Counted from the first letter of the stretch, positions 6,293-13,822 are shown. The stretch: DNA of 13,822 nucleotides from RGIG2206 sp045579085 (GCA_045579085.1 JAZNLO010000012.1:1-13822); one strand, 5' to 3'. Notes: a model not told the origin generated them from the letters alone. Translations and numbers: made by a program.

Positions 6293-8254
6293 ATGCCGGA
6301 TAAATTTATTTTACATTCAAATTACAAGCCAACCGGAGACCAACCGCAAGCTGTTGCGGCGCTCAGCGAAGGCATTATGTCGGGCAAAAAGGAGCAGACT
6401 TTGCTCGGTGTAACCGGCTCGGGTAAAACCTTTACAATGGCAAACGTTATAGCTAACGTCAATAAACCAACCCTCGTTCTCGCTCACAACAAAACCCTCG
6501 CCGCACAGCTTTGCAGCGAGTTTAAAGAATTCTTCCCTGAAAATGCGGTGGAGTATTTTGTTTCCTATTATGACTATTATCAGCCTGAGGCATATATACC
6601 TGGAACAGACACATATATCGAAAAAGACTCAGCCATCAATGACGAAATAGATAAGCTGAGGCATTCTGCAACTTGCGCGCTTTCCGAGCGACGTGACGTT
6701 ATAATTGTTGCGAGCGTATCGTGCATCTATTCGCTTGGCAATCCGATAGATTATCGCAATATGGTGATTTCTCTCAGGCCCGGAATGCAGAAAAACAGGG
6801 ATGCACTTCTGCGTAAACTGGTCGATTTGCAGTATGAGCGAAACGACGTCAACTTCACTCGAAACAAGTTCAGAGTCAGGGGCGACGTGGTTGAGATTTA
6901 TCCTGCATATTACACCGATATGGCTGTGCGGGTTGACTTTTTCGGCGACGAGATTGACAAAATCAGCGTTATTGACGTGCTTACAGGCGAGGTTAAGGAT
7001 AACCTGGCGCATATTGGAATTTATCCCGCATCGCATTATATTGTTCCGCCGGAAATTATGGGAGATGCTATTAACGATATCCTCAATGAAATGGAAGAAC
7101 GTGTGCAGTATTTCCAAGATAACAGCAAGTATATCGAGGCTCAACGTATCAGACAGCGCACAGAGTACGATATGGAAATGCTCCGTGAGATAGGCACGTG
7201 TAAAGGTGTTGAAAACTATTCAAGGGTAATGTCGAGACGTCCGGCGGGAAGCGTGCCGTTTACGTTGATGGACTATTTCCCCGATGACTTTTTGCTGATA
7301 GTAGACGAGTCGCACGTTACGCTTCCTCAGGTTCGAGGAATGTTTGCGGGGGACAGAGCCAGAAAAACCAGTCTGATTGACTACGGCTTCAGACTGCCGT
7401 CTGCGCTTGATAACAGACCGCTTAACTTTGATGAGTTTTACAGCAAGGTTGGACAGGCGGTGTATGTAAGCGCAACGCCCGGAGAGTTTGAGCTTAATAA
7501 ATGCGATAAACCTGTTGAACAGGTTATACGTCCAACAGGACTGCTTGACCCTGAAATCGAGGTCAGGTCAACCTCAGGTCAGATAGACGACCTTTTATCT
7601 GAGATTAATGTCAGAATCAGCAAAAAGGAGCGAGTCTTAGTCACTACGCTTACCAAGAAGATGGCGGAGGACCTGAGCGATTATCTGTCAAACAGAGGTG
7701 TCAAGGTGCGCTATATGCACCACGATATAGACGCAATTGAGCGTATGGAAATTATCAGGGACCTAAGGCTTGGCGAGTTTGACGTGCTTATCGGTATTAA
7801 CCTCTTGCGAGAGGGACTTGATATACCTGAGGTTTCACTTGTAGTGATATTGGATGCGGATAAGGAGGGCTTTTTGCGAAGCGCCACCAGTCTTATCCAG
7901 ACGGTCGGCAGAGCGGCGAGAAACGCTGAAGGCAAGGTTATAATGTATGCGGATGAGGTAACACGTTCAATGGAAATCGCCATAACCGAAACAAACCGCA
8001 GACGAGACATACAAAAGAGTTATAACGAAGCACACGGCATAGTGCCGAAAACCATCGTAAAAGACGTTCGTGAAATCATTGAGCTCACACCGAAGTCGGC
8101 AGAGCGAAAGAAAGATGAATCCAAGCTTTCCAAGAAGGAGAGGGAGGAGCTTATATCACGTCTGACAAGAGAAATGAAAAACGCCTCAAAGCTGCTTGAA
8201 TTTGAGCACGCAGCTTATCTTCGTGACAGAATCAAGGCGCTCAGAGGCGAATAA
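6293..8254 (+). CDS. uvrB: Excinuclease ABC subunit B
   Basis: UvrB is the damage-verifying helicase-like subunit of nucleotide excision repair. It is loaded on DNA by UvrA and then recruits UvrC. The 653-residue product has the full architecture and length: Walker A Gly-Val-Thr-Gly-Ser-Gly-Lys-Thr (39-46), the aromatic beta-hairpin Tyr-Tyr-Asp-Tyr-Tyr-Gln-Pro-Glu (92-99) that is pushed between DNA strands, the Asp-Glu-Ser-His Walker B motif (338-341), and helicase motifs V and VI near Arg-Glu-Gly-Leu-Asp-Ile-Pro and Gln-Thr-Val-Gly-Arg-Ala-Ala-Arg. A C-terminal UVR coiled-coil domain (about 617-651), with Glu-Phe-Glu-His-Ala-Ala-Tyr-Leu-Arg-Asp, binds UvrA or UvrC. The ATG follows AAAGGAG at 6279-6285. 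It is the first gene of a five-gene operon. Confidence 0.98.
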   Translation: MPDKFILHSNYKPTGDQPQAVAALSEGIMSGKKEQTLLGVTGSGKTFTMANVIANVNKPTLVLAHNKTLAAQLCSEFKEFFPENAVEYFVSYYDYYQPEAYIPGTDTYIEKDSAINDEIDKLRHSATCALSERRDVIIVASVSCIYSLGNPIDYRNMVISLRPGMQKNRDALLRKLVDLQYERNDVNFTRNKFRVRGDVVEIYPAYYTDMAVRVDFFGDEIDKISVIDVLTGEVKDNLAHIGIYPASHYIVPPEIMGDAINDILNEMEERVQYFQDNSKYIEAQRIRQRTEYDMEMLREIGTCKGVENYSRVMSRRPAGSVPFTLMDYFPDDFLLIVDESHVTLPQVRGMFAGDRARKTSLIDYGFRLPSALDNRPLNFDEFYSKVGQAVYVSATPGEFELNKCDKPVEQVIRPTGLLDPEIEVRSTSGQIDDLLSEINVRISKKERVLVTTLTKKMAEDLSDYLSNRGVKVRYMHHDIDAIERMEIIRDLRLGEFDVLIGINLLREGLDIPEVSLVVILDADKEGFLRSATSLIQTVGRAARNAEGKVIMYADEVTRSMEIAITETNRRRDIQKSYNEAHGIVPKTIVKDVREIIELTPKSAERKKDESKLSKKEREELISRLTREMKNASKLLEFEHAAYLRDRIKALRGE

Positions 8255-8268
8255 CAGGAGACTAAACA

Positions 8269-11103
8269 ATGCCATCAGATAAAATAGTTATCAAAGGTGC
8301 AAGAGAACACAATTTAAAAAATGTAGACCTAACCATCCCGCGCGACAAACTTGTTGTGTTAACGGGATTATCAGGTTCGGGTAAATCGTCGATTGCATTC
8401 GACACTCTCTATGCAGAGGGACAAAGACGGTATATCGAGTCGCTCTCCAGCTATGCGAGGCAGTTTTTAGGTCAGATGGACAAGCCCGATGTAGACAGCA
8501 TCGACGGCTTATCTCCTGCTATCTCAATTGACCAAAAGACCACGTCGAAAAACCCTCGTTCAACTGTTGGCACAGTGACGGAGATACACGATTATCTCAG
8601 ACTGTTGTTCGCCAGAGTGGGAGTTCCGCACTGCCCTGTATGCGGCAAAAAGATTGTGCAGCAAACTGTTGACCAAATCGTAGACAAGGTTATGAAGCTC
8701 GACAGAGATGAAAAGATAATGATTCTGTCGCCGATTGTAAGGGGCAGAAAGGGCGAGCACATAAAAGAGCTGCAGAAAGCAAAAAAGAGCGGCTTTGTGC
8801 GTGTGCGGATAGACGGAATAATATACGACTTAAGTGAAAAGATTGAGATTGAGAAAAACAATAAGCATACAATTGAAATAGTTGTTGACAGATTGGTCAT
8901 CAAGGACTCAATAGAGTCACGTCTGGCAGACTCGATTGAAACCGCATCGGCGTTGTCTAACGGACTTGTTGTTGTCAGTGTGATTAACGGCGAGGATATG
9001 CTGTTTTCTCAGAACTATTCTTGCCCTGAGCATGATATAAGCATCGAGGAGTTATCGCCGAGAATGTTCTCGTTCAACAATCCTTACGGAGCTTGCTCAA
9101 CCTGTTCTGGCTTGGGCGTGTTTATGAAGGTGGACCCTGACCTCGTTATCAGCGATATGTCGCTGTCGCTCTCTGAAGGCGCAATTAGAGCGAGCGGCTG
9201 GAACTCTGTTGAAAAGCATAACTCTATTGCGAATATGTATTACAAGGGCATAGGGGATAAATACGGCTTTACCCTTAATACGCCGTTGAGGGACGTTTCA
9301 AAAGAGGGACTTAACGCTCTGCTTTACGGCACAAACGGCGAAAAAATCAAGGTTAAGCGTTCCGATACACTCGGTGGCGGAGCGTATAGTACAACGTTTG
9401 AGGGCGTGTGCAATAATCTTGAGAGAAGATATAAGGAAAGCACCTCTGAGTATTCTAAGTCAGAGATAGAATCATATATGAGCATATGTGAGTGCCCGTC
9501 GTGCAAGGGCGCCAGACTCAACCCGATTTCATTGGGCGTAACGGTGGGCAAGAAAAACATTGATTACATCAGCAACCTGTCTGTCAGCGAGGCGCTTGAT
9601 TTCTTTGATAAGCTTGAGTTGTCCGAGCGAAATGAGATGATAGCGCACGGCATAATCAAGGAGATAAAAAACAGGCTTGGCTTCCTTGACAGCGTGGGAC
9701 TTAATTATCTCACTTTATCTAGAACAGCAGCAACCTTGTCAGGCGGAGAAAGTCAGAGAATCAGGCTGGCAACACAGATTGGCTCGTCGTTGACGGGCGT
9801 GTTGTATATACTTGATGAGCCCAGTATCGGACTGCACCAAAGGGATAACGAAAAGCTCATAAGCACCCTGAGAAAGCTTACTGATATAGGAAACACGTTG
9901 GTAGTTGTTGAGCACGATGAGGAAACAATGAGAGCTGCCGACTATGTGGTAGACGTAGGACCCGGTGCGGGTATAAACGGCGGAAACATTGTCTGCGCAG
10001 GTACAGTTGACGATATAATTGCTTGTAAGGAGTCCATAACAGGCGATTATCTTTCGGGTAGAAGCAATATAGAAGTCCCTGCTGCAAGGCGAGAGGGCAA
10101 CGGCAATAAGATAAAGATTATTGGCGCAACGCAGAACAATCTTAAGAACGTAGACGTTGAGATTCCTCTTGGTATGCTCGTAGCTGTAACGGGTGTGTCG
10201 GGCTCAGGTAAATCATCATTAATAAATGAGATACTTTATAAGAAGCTTTCAAACGTGCTGAATGGTTCAAAGCAGAAAGCGGGCGAGCACAAGGATATTG
10301 AGGGTATAGAAGCGCTTGACAAAATCATCAATATCGACCAGTCGCCGATTGGCCGCACACCGCGTTCAAACCCTGCCACCTATACGGGCGTGTTTAATGA
10401 TATAAGAGAACTTTTTGCCCAGACACAGGATGCAAAAACACACGGATACACCTCCAGTCGCTTTTCGTTTAACGTAAAAGGCGGACGTTGCGAGGCGTGT
10501 CAGGGCGACGGTATAGTTAAGATAGAGATGCACTTCTTATCCGATATTTATGTTCCCTGTGACGTTTGCAAGGGCAGAAGATATAACAGAGAAACGCTTG
10601 AGGTCAAGTTTAAGGGTAAGAATATATATGACGTTCTTGAAATGACGGTTGAGGAGGCAATGTACTTTTTTGAAGCGCAGCCAAAAATTTATGCAAAACT
10701 CAAAACCTTGTATGAGGTAGGATTGGGTTACGTAAAGCTCGGTCAGCCGGCCACAACGCTCTCTGGCGGTGAGGCGCAAAGAGTGAAGCTTGCAACCGAG
10801 CTTTCAAAGCGTGCTACAGGAAAAACGATATATGTGCTCGACGAGCCCACAACAGGACTGCATTCGTATGACGTGCACAAGCTAATCGGAGTGCTCAACA
10901 GATTGGTTGAGGGTGGCAACACCGTTATAGTTATTGAGCATAACCTCGACGTTATAAAAACAGCAGACTATATAATCGACTTAGGCCCAGAAGGCGGAAA
11001 TGGCGGCGGAGAGATAATCGCAGCTGGCAAACCTGAGGAGGTTGCTGAGGTTGAGGGCTCATATACGGGCAAATATCTCAAAAAAGTTTTAAAGGATAAA
11101 TAA
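8269..11103 (+). CDS. uvrA: Excinuclease ABC subunit A
   Basis: UvrA is the ATP-binding damage sensor that works as a dimer with UvrB. The 944-residue product has two ABC ATPase modules: Walker A motifs at 33-40 and 642-649, signature motifs Leu-Ser-Gly-Gly-Glu at 490-494 and 831-835, and Walker B Asp-Glu-Pro sequences after each. Zinc sites are visible: Cys122-x2-Cys125 in the insertion domain, Cys741-x2-Cys744 with Cys764-x2-Cys767 in the second module, and a first-module site with Cys252, Cys276 and Cys279. In that last site the usual second cysteine is His255 (Cys-Pro-Glu-His), which could still bind zinc. The ATG follows AGGAG at 8256-8260, 14 bp after the uvrB stop, and only one base separates its stop from the next start. 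Confidence 0.98.
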   Translation: MPSDKIVIKGAREHNLKNVDLTIPRDKLVVLTGLSGSGKSSIAFDTLYAEGQRRYIESLSSYARQFLGQMDKPDVDSIDGLSPAISIDQKTTSKNPRSTVGTVTEIHDYLRLLFARVGVPHCPVCGKKIVQQTVDQIVDKVMKLDRDEKIMILSPIVRGRKGEHIKELQKAKKSGFVRVRIDGIIYDLSEKIEIEKNNKHTIEIVVDRLVIKDSIESRLADSIETASALSNGLVVVSVINGEDMLFSQNYSCPEHDISIEELSPRMFSFNNPYGACSTCSGLGVFMKVDPDLVISDMSLSLSEGAIRASGWNSVEKHNSIANMYYKGIGDKYGFTLNTPLRDVSKEGLNALLYGTNGEKIKVKRSDTLGGGAYSTTFEGVCNNLERRYKESTSEYSKSEIESYMSICECPSCKGARLNPISLGVTVGKKNIDYISNLSVSEALDFFDKLELSERNEMIAHGIIKEIKNRLGFLDSVGLNYLTLSRTAATLSGGESQRIRLATQIGSSLTGVLYILDEPSIGLHQRDNEKLISTLRKLTDIGNTLVVVEHDEETMRAADYVVDVGPGAGINGGNIVCAGTVDDIIACKESITGDYLSGRSNIEVPAARREGNGNKIKIIGATQNNLKNVDVEIPLGMLVAVTGVSGSGKSSLINEILYKKLSNVLNGSKQKAGEHKDIEGIEALDKIINIDQSPIGRTPRSNPATYTGVFNDIRELFAQTQDAKTHGYTSSRFSFNVKGGRCEACQGDGIVKIEMHFLSDIYVPCDVCKGRRYNRETLEVKFKGKNIYDVLEMTVEEAMYFFEAQPKIYAKLKTLYEVGLGYVKLGQPATTLSGGEAQRVKLATELSKRATGKTIYVLDEPTTGLHSYDVHKLIGVLNRLVEGGNTVIVIEHNLDVIKTADYIIDLGPEGGNGGGEIIAAGKPEEVAEVEGSYTGKYLKKVLKDK

Positions 11104-11104
11104 A

Positions 11105-11959
11105 ATGTTTGGATATGTTAAAGTATATAAGCCTGATTTAAAGATGGCGGAATATGATACGTATAAAGCCGTGTATTGCTCACTTTGTAAGAATCTGGGC
11201 AAAAACTACGGCCCGATGCTGAGAATGACTCTCAGCTATGATTTTACGTTTCTTGCACTTTTGGCGTTGTCGCTTGAGAAAGATAACTGCGGCTTTAAAA
11301 AATCACACTGTGTTTACAACCCGTTCAAAAAATGCTATTATACTTGTGGTAAAGAAAAAGTGTTCGACTTTGTATCCGCAGTAGCCGTGATGATGATATA
11401 TTTTAAGGTGCTCGATAACGTAAGAGATGAAAAAGGTTTAAAGAAGTTTCTTAATGCAGTGCTGAGCAAATATCTAAAACGTAAAGCAAACAAGGCGAAG
11501 AACTGTTATCCTGATGTTTTTGAAGCGGTCAGTGGTTACAATGAGCTGCAGATAAAAGCTGAAACCGCTGATAATGCGTGTCTGGACTCAGTTGCAGAGC
11601 CAACAGCTACTGTGCTTTCGGCAATCTGTGCAAGGCTGTCTGACTCTGACGAGCAAAAGGCTAAGCTTAGCAGATTGGGCTATTGCTTGGGAAGATGGAT
11701 ATATCTGATTGATGACGTAAACGATTTTGATGAGGATATAAAGCAAGGCAAGATAAACGCAGTCGGACTATCAGAGTTTGAAACGGTAATAAGTAATTTG
11801 TATTTTTCAGCAAATGAGGCGGGCCTTGCGTTTGATTCACTTGAAGTGAAACGATTTAGCGGTATAATCAAAAACATACTGTATATAGGAATGCCTGCTC
11901 AGGTAGACAGCATTATAAATAGCAGAAAGGAAGAGCAACATGGCAAACAATCCATATGA
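11105..11959 (+). CDS. DUF5685-family protein with Cys cluster and Asp-rich motifs
   Basis: The 284-residue protein matches the DUF5685 style by eye: it begins Met-Phe-Gly-Tyr-Val and carries a Tyr-Cys-Ser-Leu-Cys-Lys motif. No function is established for the family that I know of. Cysteines 25, 28, 62, 69, 77 and 81 lie in the N-terminal third and look like a zinc or iron-sulfur site. The rest is predicted mostly helical. Two acidic motifs stand out: Asp104-Asn-Val-Arg-Asp108-Glu, and Asp203-Asp204 with Asp207, Asp209, Glu210 and Asp211 followed by Ile-Lys-Gln-Gly-Lys. Paired Asp motifs about 100 residues apart on helices recall the Mg-diphosphate sites of squalene/phytoene synthases and prenyl transferases; that comparison is inference. 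The start follows AAAGGA (11091-11096). Its end overlaps the J-protein gene by 20 bp. Confidence 0.82.
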   Translation: MFGYVKVYKPDLKMAEYDTYKAVYCSLCKNLGKNYGPMLRMTLSYDFTFLALLALSLEKDNCGFKKSHCVYNPFKKCYYTCGKEKVFDFVSAVAVMMIYFKVLDNVRDEKGLKKFLNAVLSKYLKRKANKAKNCYPDVFEAVSGYNELQIKAETADNACLDSVAEPTATVLSAICARLSDSDEQKAKLSRLGYCLGRWIYLIDDVNDFDEDIKQGKINAVGLSEFETVISNLYFSANEAGLAFDSLEVKRFSGIIKNILYIGMPAQVDSIINSRKEEQHGKQSI

Positions 11960-12551
11960 GGTGTTGGGAGTTAGCAGCACTGCAACTGATGACGAAATAA
12001 AGCAAGCGTATAGGTCACTTGCTAAAAAGTATCATCCTGATAACTTTGCTGATGACCCGAACGCCACCGAAATGGCTGAAAAGATGATGAAGGAGATAAA
12101 CGAAGCGTACGACTCCATAATGAATATGAGACGTGGGGGCGGCGCACACAGCAACGCATACAGCAATGCCACGAGCGACTTTAACGCAGTAGCGATAAGA
12201 AACCTGATTTCGAGCAACAGGCTTGACGATGCATTGAGAATGCTTGACCAGGTGCCTGTTGATAAGAGAAACGCTGAGTGGTATTTTCTTACAGGAAGCG
12301 TGCAGTATAAACGAGGTTGGCTCGAGGTTGCATACACAAGCTTTTCAACTGCGTGCAGAATGGACCCCAACAATCAGGAGTACAGAACGGCATTGAATCA
12401 GATTCAGTACAGCAGAGGCGGATATAATCCATACAGAACAGGCGGTGGACCGCGAACAGTTGAGTGCAACTCCTGTGACGGTTGTATGGGACTCTTGTGC
12501 CTCGATACGTGCTGCGAGTGTATGGGCGGCGATTGCATTGGCTGCTGCTAA
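11940..12551 (+). CDS. J-domain protein with TPR-like segment and ten-cysteine tail
   Basis: Residues 4-65 are a J domain, with Asn-Pro-Tyr-Glu-Val-Leu-Gly at the start and the His-Pro-Asp triad at 32-34 that stimulates Hsp70 (DnaK) ATPase. A Gly/Asn/Ser-rich linker (about 66-80) leads to a helical TPR-like segment (about 83-155). After a Gly/Arg/Tyr-rich stretch, the last 28 residues (176-203) hold ten cysteines, ending in Ile-Gly-Cys-Cys. The standard DnaJ zinc finger and substrate domains are missing, so this is a type-III J protein, not DnaJ itself. It probably recruits DnaK to a particular client or site; the Cys tail may bind metal, be acylated or form disulfides. The ATG lies in the DUF5685 gene behind AAAGGAAG (11926-11933), implying translational coupling. 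The domain call is firm; the role is unknown. Confidence 0.9.
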   Translation: MANNPYEVLGVSSTATDDEIKQAYRSLAKKYHPDNFADDPNATEMAEKMMKEINEAYDSIMNMRRGGGAHSNAYSNATSDFNAVAIRNLISSNRLDDALRMLDQVPVDKRNAEWYFLTGSVQYKRGWLEVAYTSFSTACRMDPNNQEYRTALNQIQYSRGGYNPYRTGGGPRTVECNSCDGCMGLLCLDTCCECMGGDCIGCC

Positions 12552-13080
12552 GAGTAGAGCATCAAAAGTAGCCCTGTGCGCAGTAGTGTCCGCGCTGGCG
12601 ATTGCCTTGATGATTATATCAAGGGTGTTTACGATTGCGGATTATAGCATAACTGCGTTGTGCGGCTTGCTTATGGGAGTCATTGTTATAGAATGTGGTG
12701 CAAAGTGGGCGCTTGTCTCATACGTAGCAACAGCTCTGCTTGCTGTTATGCTCGCGCCCGGTGAGTGTTCAATACTTTTTGTTGCGTTCTTTGGCTTTTA
12801 TCCTGTCGTTAAGATAGTGTTCGACAGAATGCGTTTAGCGCTTGGTTGGATATTAAAGCTTGCCTTGTTCAATGCGGTTGTTGTTTCGCTGTTTTATTTG
12901 GTTGATTTGTTGGCTGTACCGTTGATGGACATTAAGTTTTTAAGTCCGGTGATGAGCATCATAATTCTGCTTGTGCTGTCTAATATTGTTTTTGTTTTGT
13001 ACGATATACTTTTTGGACGACTTATGACGCTGTATATGATTAAAATACACAGTAAAATCTATAAGTTTATGAATAGGTGA
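12538..13080 (+). CDS. Multi-pass membrane protein, ECF S-component-like
   Basis: The frame is open from a GTG at 12445, but that start would add 31 residues that overlap the Cys-tail codons and do not look like a membrane-protein N-terminus. I prefer the TTG at 12538, with a weak GGGCGGCG-like site at about 12523-12530. It gives a 180-residue protein that starts with a basic stretch (Lys-Ser-Arg-Ala-Ser-Lys) and then five or six hydrophobic helices, at about 11-29, 36-52, 57-73, 78-95, 101-124 and 136-158, with a basic C-terminus. The overall look (Lys-rich start, Ala-Leu-Cys-Ala-Val-Val-Ser-Ala-Leu, a conserved-looking Phe-Phe-Gly-Phe-Tyr-Pro) resembles ECF transporter substrate-binding components, but no ligand can be named. 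It is the last gene of the uvrBA operon. The gene is solid; the start and family are uncertain. Confidence 0.75.
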   Translation: MAAAKSRASKVALCAVVSALAIALMIISRVFTIADYSITALCGLLMGVIVIECGAKWALVSYVATALLAVMLAPGECSILFVAFFGFYPVVKIVFDRMRLALGWILKLALFNAVVVSLFYLVDLLAVPLMDIKFLSPVMSIIILLVLSNIVFVLYDILFGRLMTLYMIKIHSKIYKFMNR

Positions 13081-13082
13081 GT

Positions 13083-13146
13083 AAACTATAAATAAAAGGC
13101 GATGGAATCCTGCTTTCAGAATTTCATCGCCTTTTATTTATAGTTT
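13083..13146 (+). terminator. Long hairpin terminator after the uvrBA operon
   Basis: Arms 13083-13108 and 13121-13146 pair over 26 bp with a single G-T wobble, and CTG/CAG inside the loop can add three more pairs. The core GGCGATG...CATCGCC is flanked by AAAA and TTTT, so it can terminate in both directions. It begins three bases after the last stop codon of the operon. Confidence 0.82.
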
Positions 13147-13366
13147 AATTTTAATTATGAACGCACTAATCTGGCGGAATCAATGCGTTTGGTAAATTTC
13201 TACAAAATAAATTAAAATTAATGGTTAAATTCACAGTAGATAATTGGTAATAGGTTTGATATAATTGTTTACGTATAAAAGGCACTATGGGCTTATTGTG
13301 TCCAAATGTGCTATAAAATAGTAATTTAACATACGTGTAAGGCGTATGAATAAGGAGGAAAAGTTT
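13147..13366 (+). promoter_or_regulatory. AT-rich upstream region of the secreted-protein gene
   Basis: No gene is seen here. Two promoter candidates are visible: TAGATA (13237-13242) with TATAAT (13260-13265) at 17 bases, and an extended -10, TGC-TATAAA (13309-13317), without a good -35. CATACG (13330-13335) and CGTATG (13343-13348) form a 6-bp inverted repeat immediately before the ribosome binding site AAGGAGG (13352-13358). It could be a 5' mRNA hairpin or an operator. Confidence 0.45.
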
Positions 13367-13822
13367 ATGGCAAAGAAGATTTTATCTATCCTTTGCGCAA
13401 TCGCGATGATGGTTACCATGCTTTCCGTTGCTATGGTTTCTGTTCTCGCAGCTGACCCCGGCAATCTCGGCACAGTCACAAGAGAAGAAAAGTCATTCGG
13501 CTCACTGGCTTGGGCTGATTCGACCTACTCTGCACAAGAATCTTATACTTATGCTGGTCAGAAGTATTATGCTTTCTTTAACACAGAGGCTACAGGTGAC
13601 GCTATCATGGGTAGAGGAAACAGCGTAGCTGTTACCTTGACCAATAAAGACACCGTAACTCTTGGCGATGAGTTTGAGTTTAGCTTCAGATATTCATACT
13701 ATCAGAACCCTACTTATCGTCTTATCCCTTATGCTAATATAGCTATTGGCGGTATGAACATCCGTGTTCAGACAGTTGAGGATGAAACCACCAACACAGC
13801 ACCTACAGTAGCTATTACATAC
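13367..13822 (+). CDS. Secreted protein, 5' part only (runs off the window)
   Basis: An ATG preceded by AAGGAGG (13352-13358, 8-base spacer) opens a frame that stays open for 152 codons to the last base. The N-terminus is a textbook Sec signal peptide: Met-Ala-Lys-Lys, a long hydrophobic core to about residue 26, and Val-Leu-Ala-Ala-Asp, which allows signal peptidase I cleavage after residue 28 or 29. The mature part is rich in Tyr, Thr, Ser and Asn, with alternating hydrophobic residues (for example Glu-Phe-Glu-Phe-Ser-Phe-Arg-Tyr) as in extracellular beta-sandwich domains. No catalytic motif or named domain is recognisable in the visible part. The strong ribosome binding site and codon choice suggest a well-expressed surface or extracellular protein. 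The C-terminus, where an anchor or dockerin would be, is outside the window. Confidence 0.8.
   Translation, partial: MAKKILSILCAIAMMVTMLSVAMVSVLAADPGNLGTVTREEKSFGSLAWADSTYSAQESYTYAGQKYYAFFNTEATGDAIMGRGNSVAVTLTNKDTVTLGDEFEFSFRYSYYQNPTYRLIPYANIAIGGMNIRVQTVEDETTNTAPTVAITY

Noticed and set aside
6629..7144. 171-codon reverse-strand open frame inside uvrB
   Set aside because: It lies wholly within a certain uvrB coding region, shows no family motif and is a codon-bias shadow.
13428..13628. 66-codon open frame near the right edge
   Set aside because: It is out of frame with the signal-peptide gene starting at 13367, which has a strong ribosome site and remains open to the window end.

Overview
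The window looks like chromosomal DNA from a Gram-positive, low-to-mid GC member of the Clostridia, in the Ruminococcaceae/Oscillospiraceae range. This is inferred from strong AGGAGG-type ribosome binding sites, sigma-A-like promoters, GTG/TTG starts, clostridial-style UvrA/UvrB, a DUF5685 protein and the general protein style. No rRNA, tRNA, CRISPR array or insertion sequence is visible. Every gene I accept is on the + strand.

Layout. (1) 13-1022: a two-gene unit, a four-helix-bundle (S23/Avd-type) protein overlapping a nucleotidyltransferase by 4 bp, closed by a strong terminator at 1083-1123. (2) 1201-2865: a stand-alone exported right-handed beta-helix protein with its own near-consensus promoter; it resembles the GH110 alpha-galactosidase group. 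(3) 2924-6194: an amino-sugar operon with a consensus promoter, a roughly 170-nt leader carrying two inverted repeats, an Xre-type HTH fused to a GlmM-like phosphoglucosamine mutase, a GlmU-like left-handed beta-helix acetyltransferase without the uridylyltransferase half, nagB, and a terminator. (4) 6233-13146: a five-gene operon, uvrB-uvrA-DUF5685-J-domain protein-membrane protein, with gaps of 14 and 1 bp and overlaps of 20 and about 14 bp, ending in a 26-bp-stem hairpin three bases after the last stop. (5) 13147 to the end: an AT-rich promoter region and the 5' part of a secreted-protein gene that runs off the window.

How the genes work together. The amino-sugar operon could interconvert fructose-6-P, GlcN-6-P, GlcN-1-P and GlcNAc-1-P. 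Its first protein carries both a DNA-binding domain and a sugar-phosphate enzyme, so it may sense flux and control its own leader. In the last operon, UvrB and UvrA are ordinary nucleotide-excision repair proteins. The three genes behind them form a separate puzzle: a Cys-rich DUF5685 protein with two Asp-rich motifs reminiscent of all-helical prenyl/squalene synthases, a J-domain/TPR protein ending in a ten-cysteine tail, and a multi-pass membrane protein. The HTH-GlmM fusion and this three-gene set are the best candidates for undescribed biology here.
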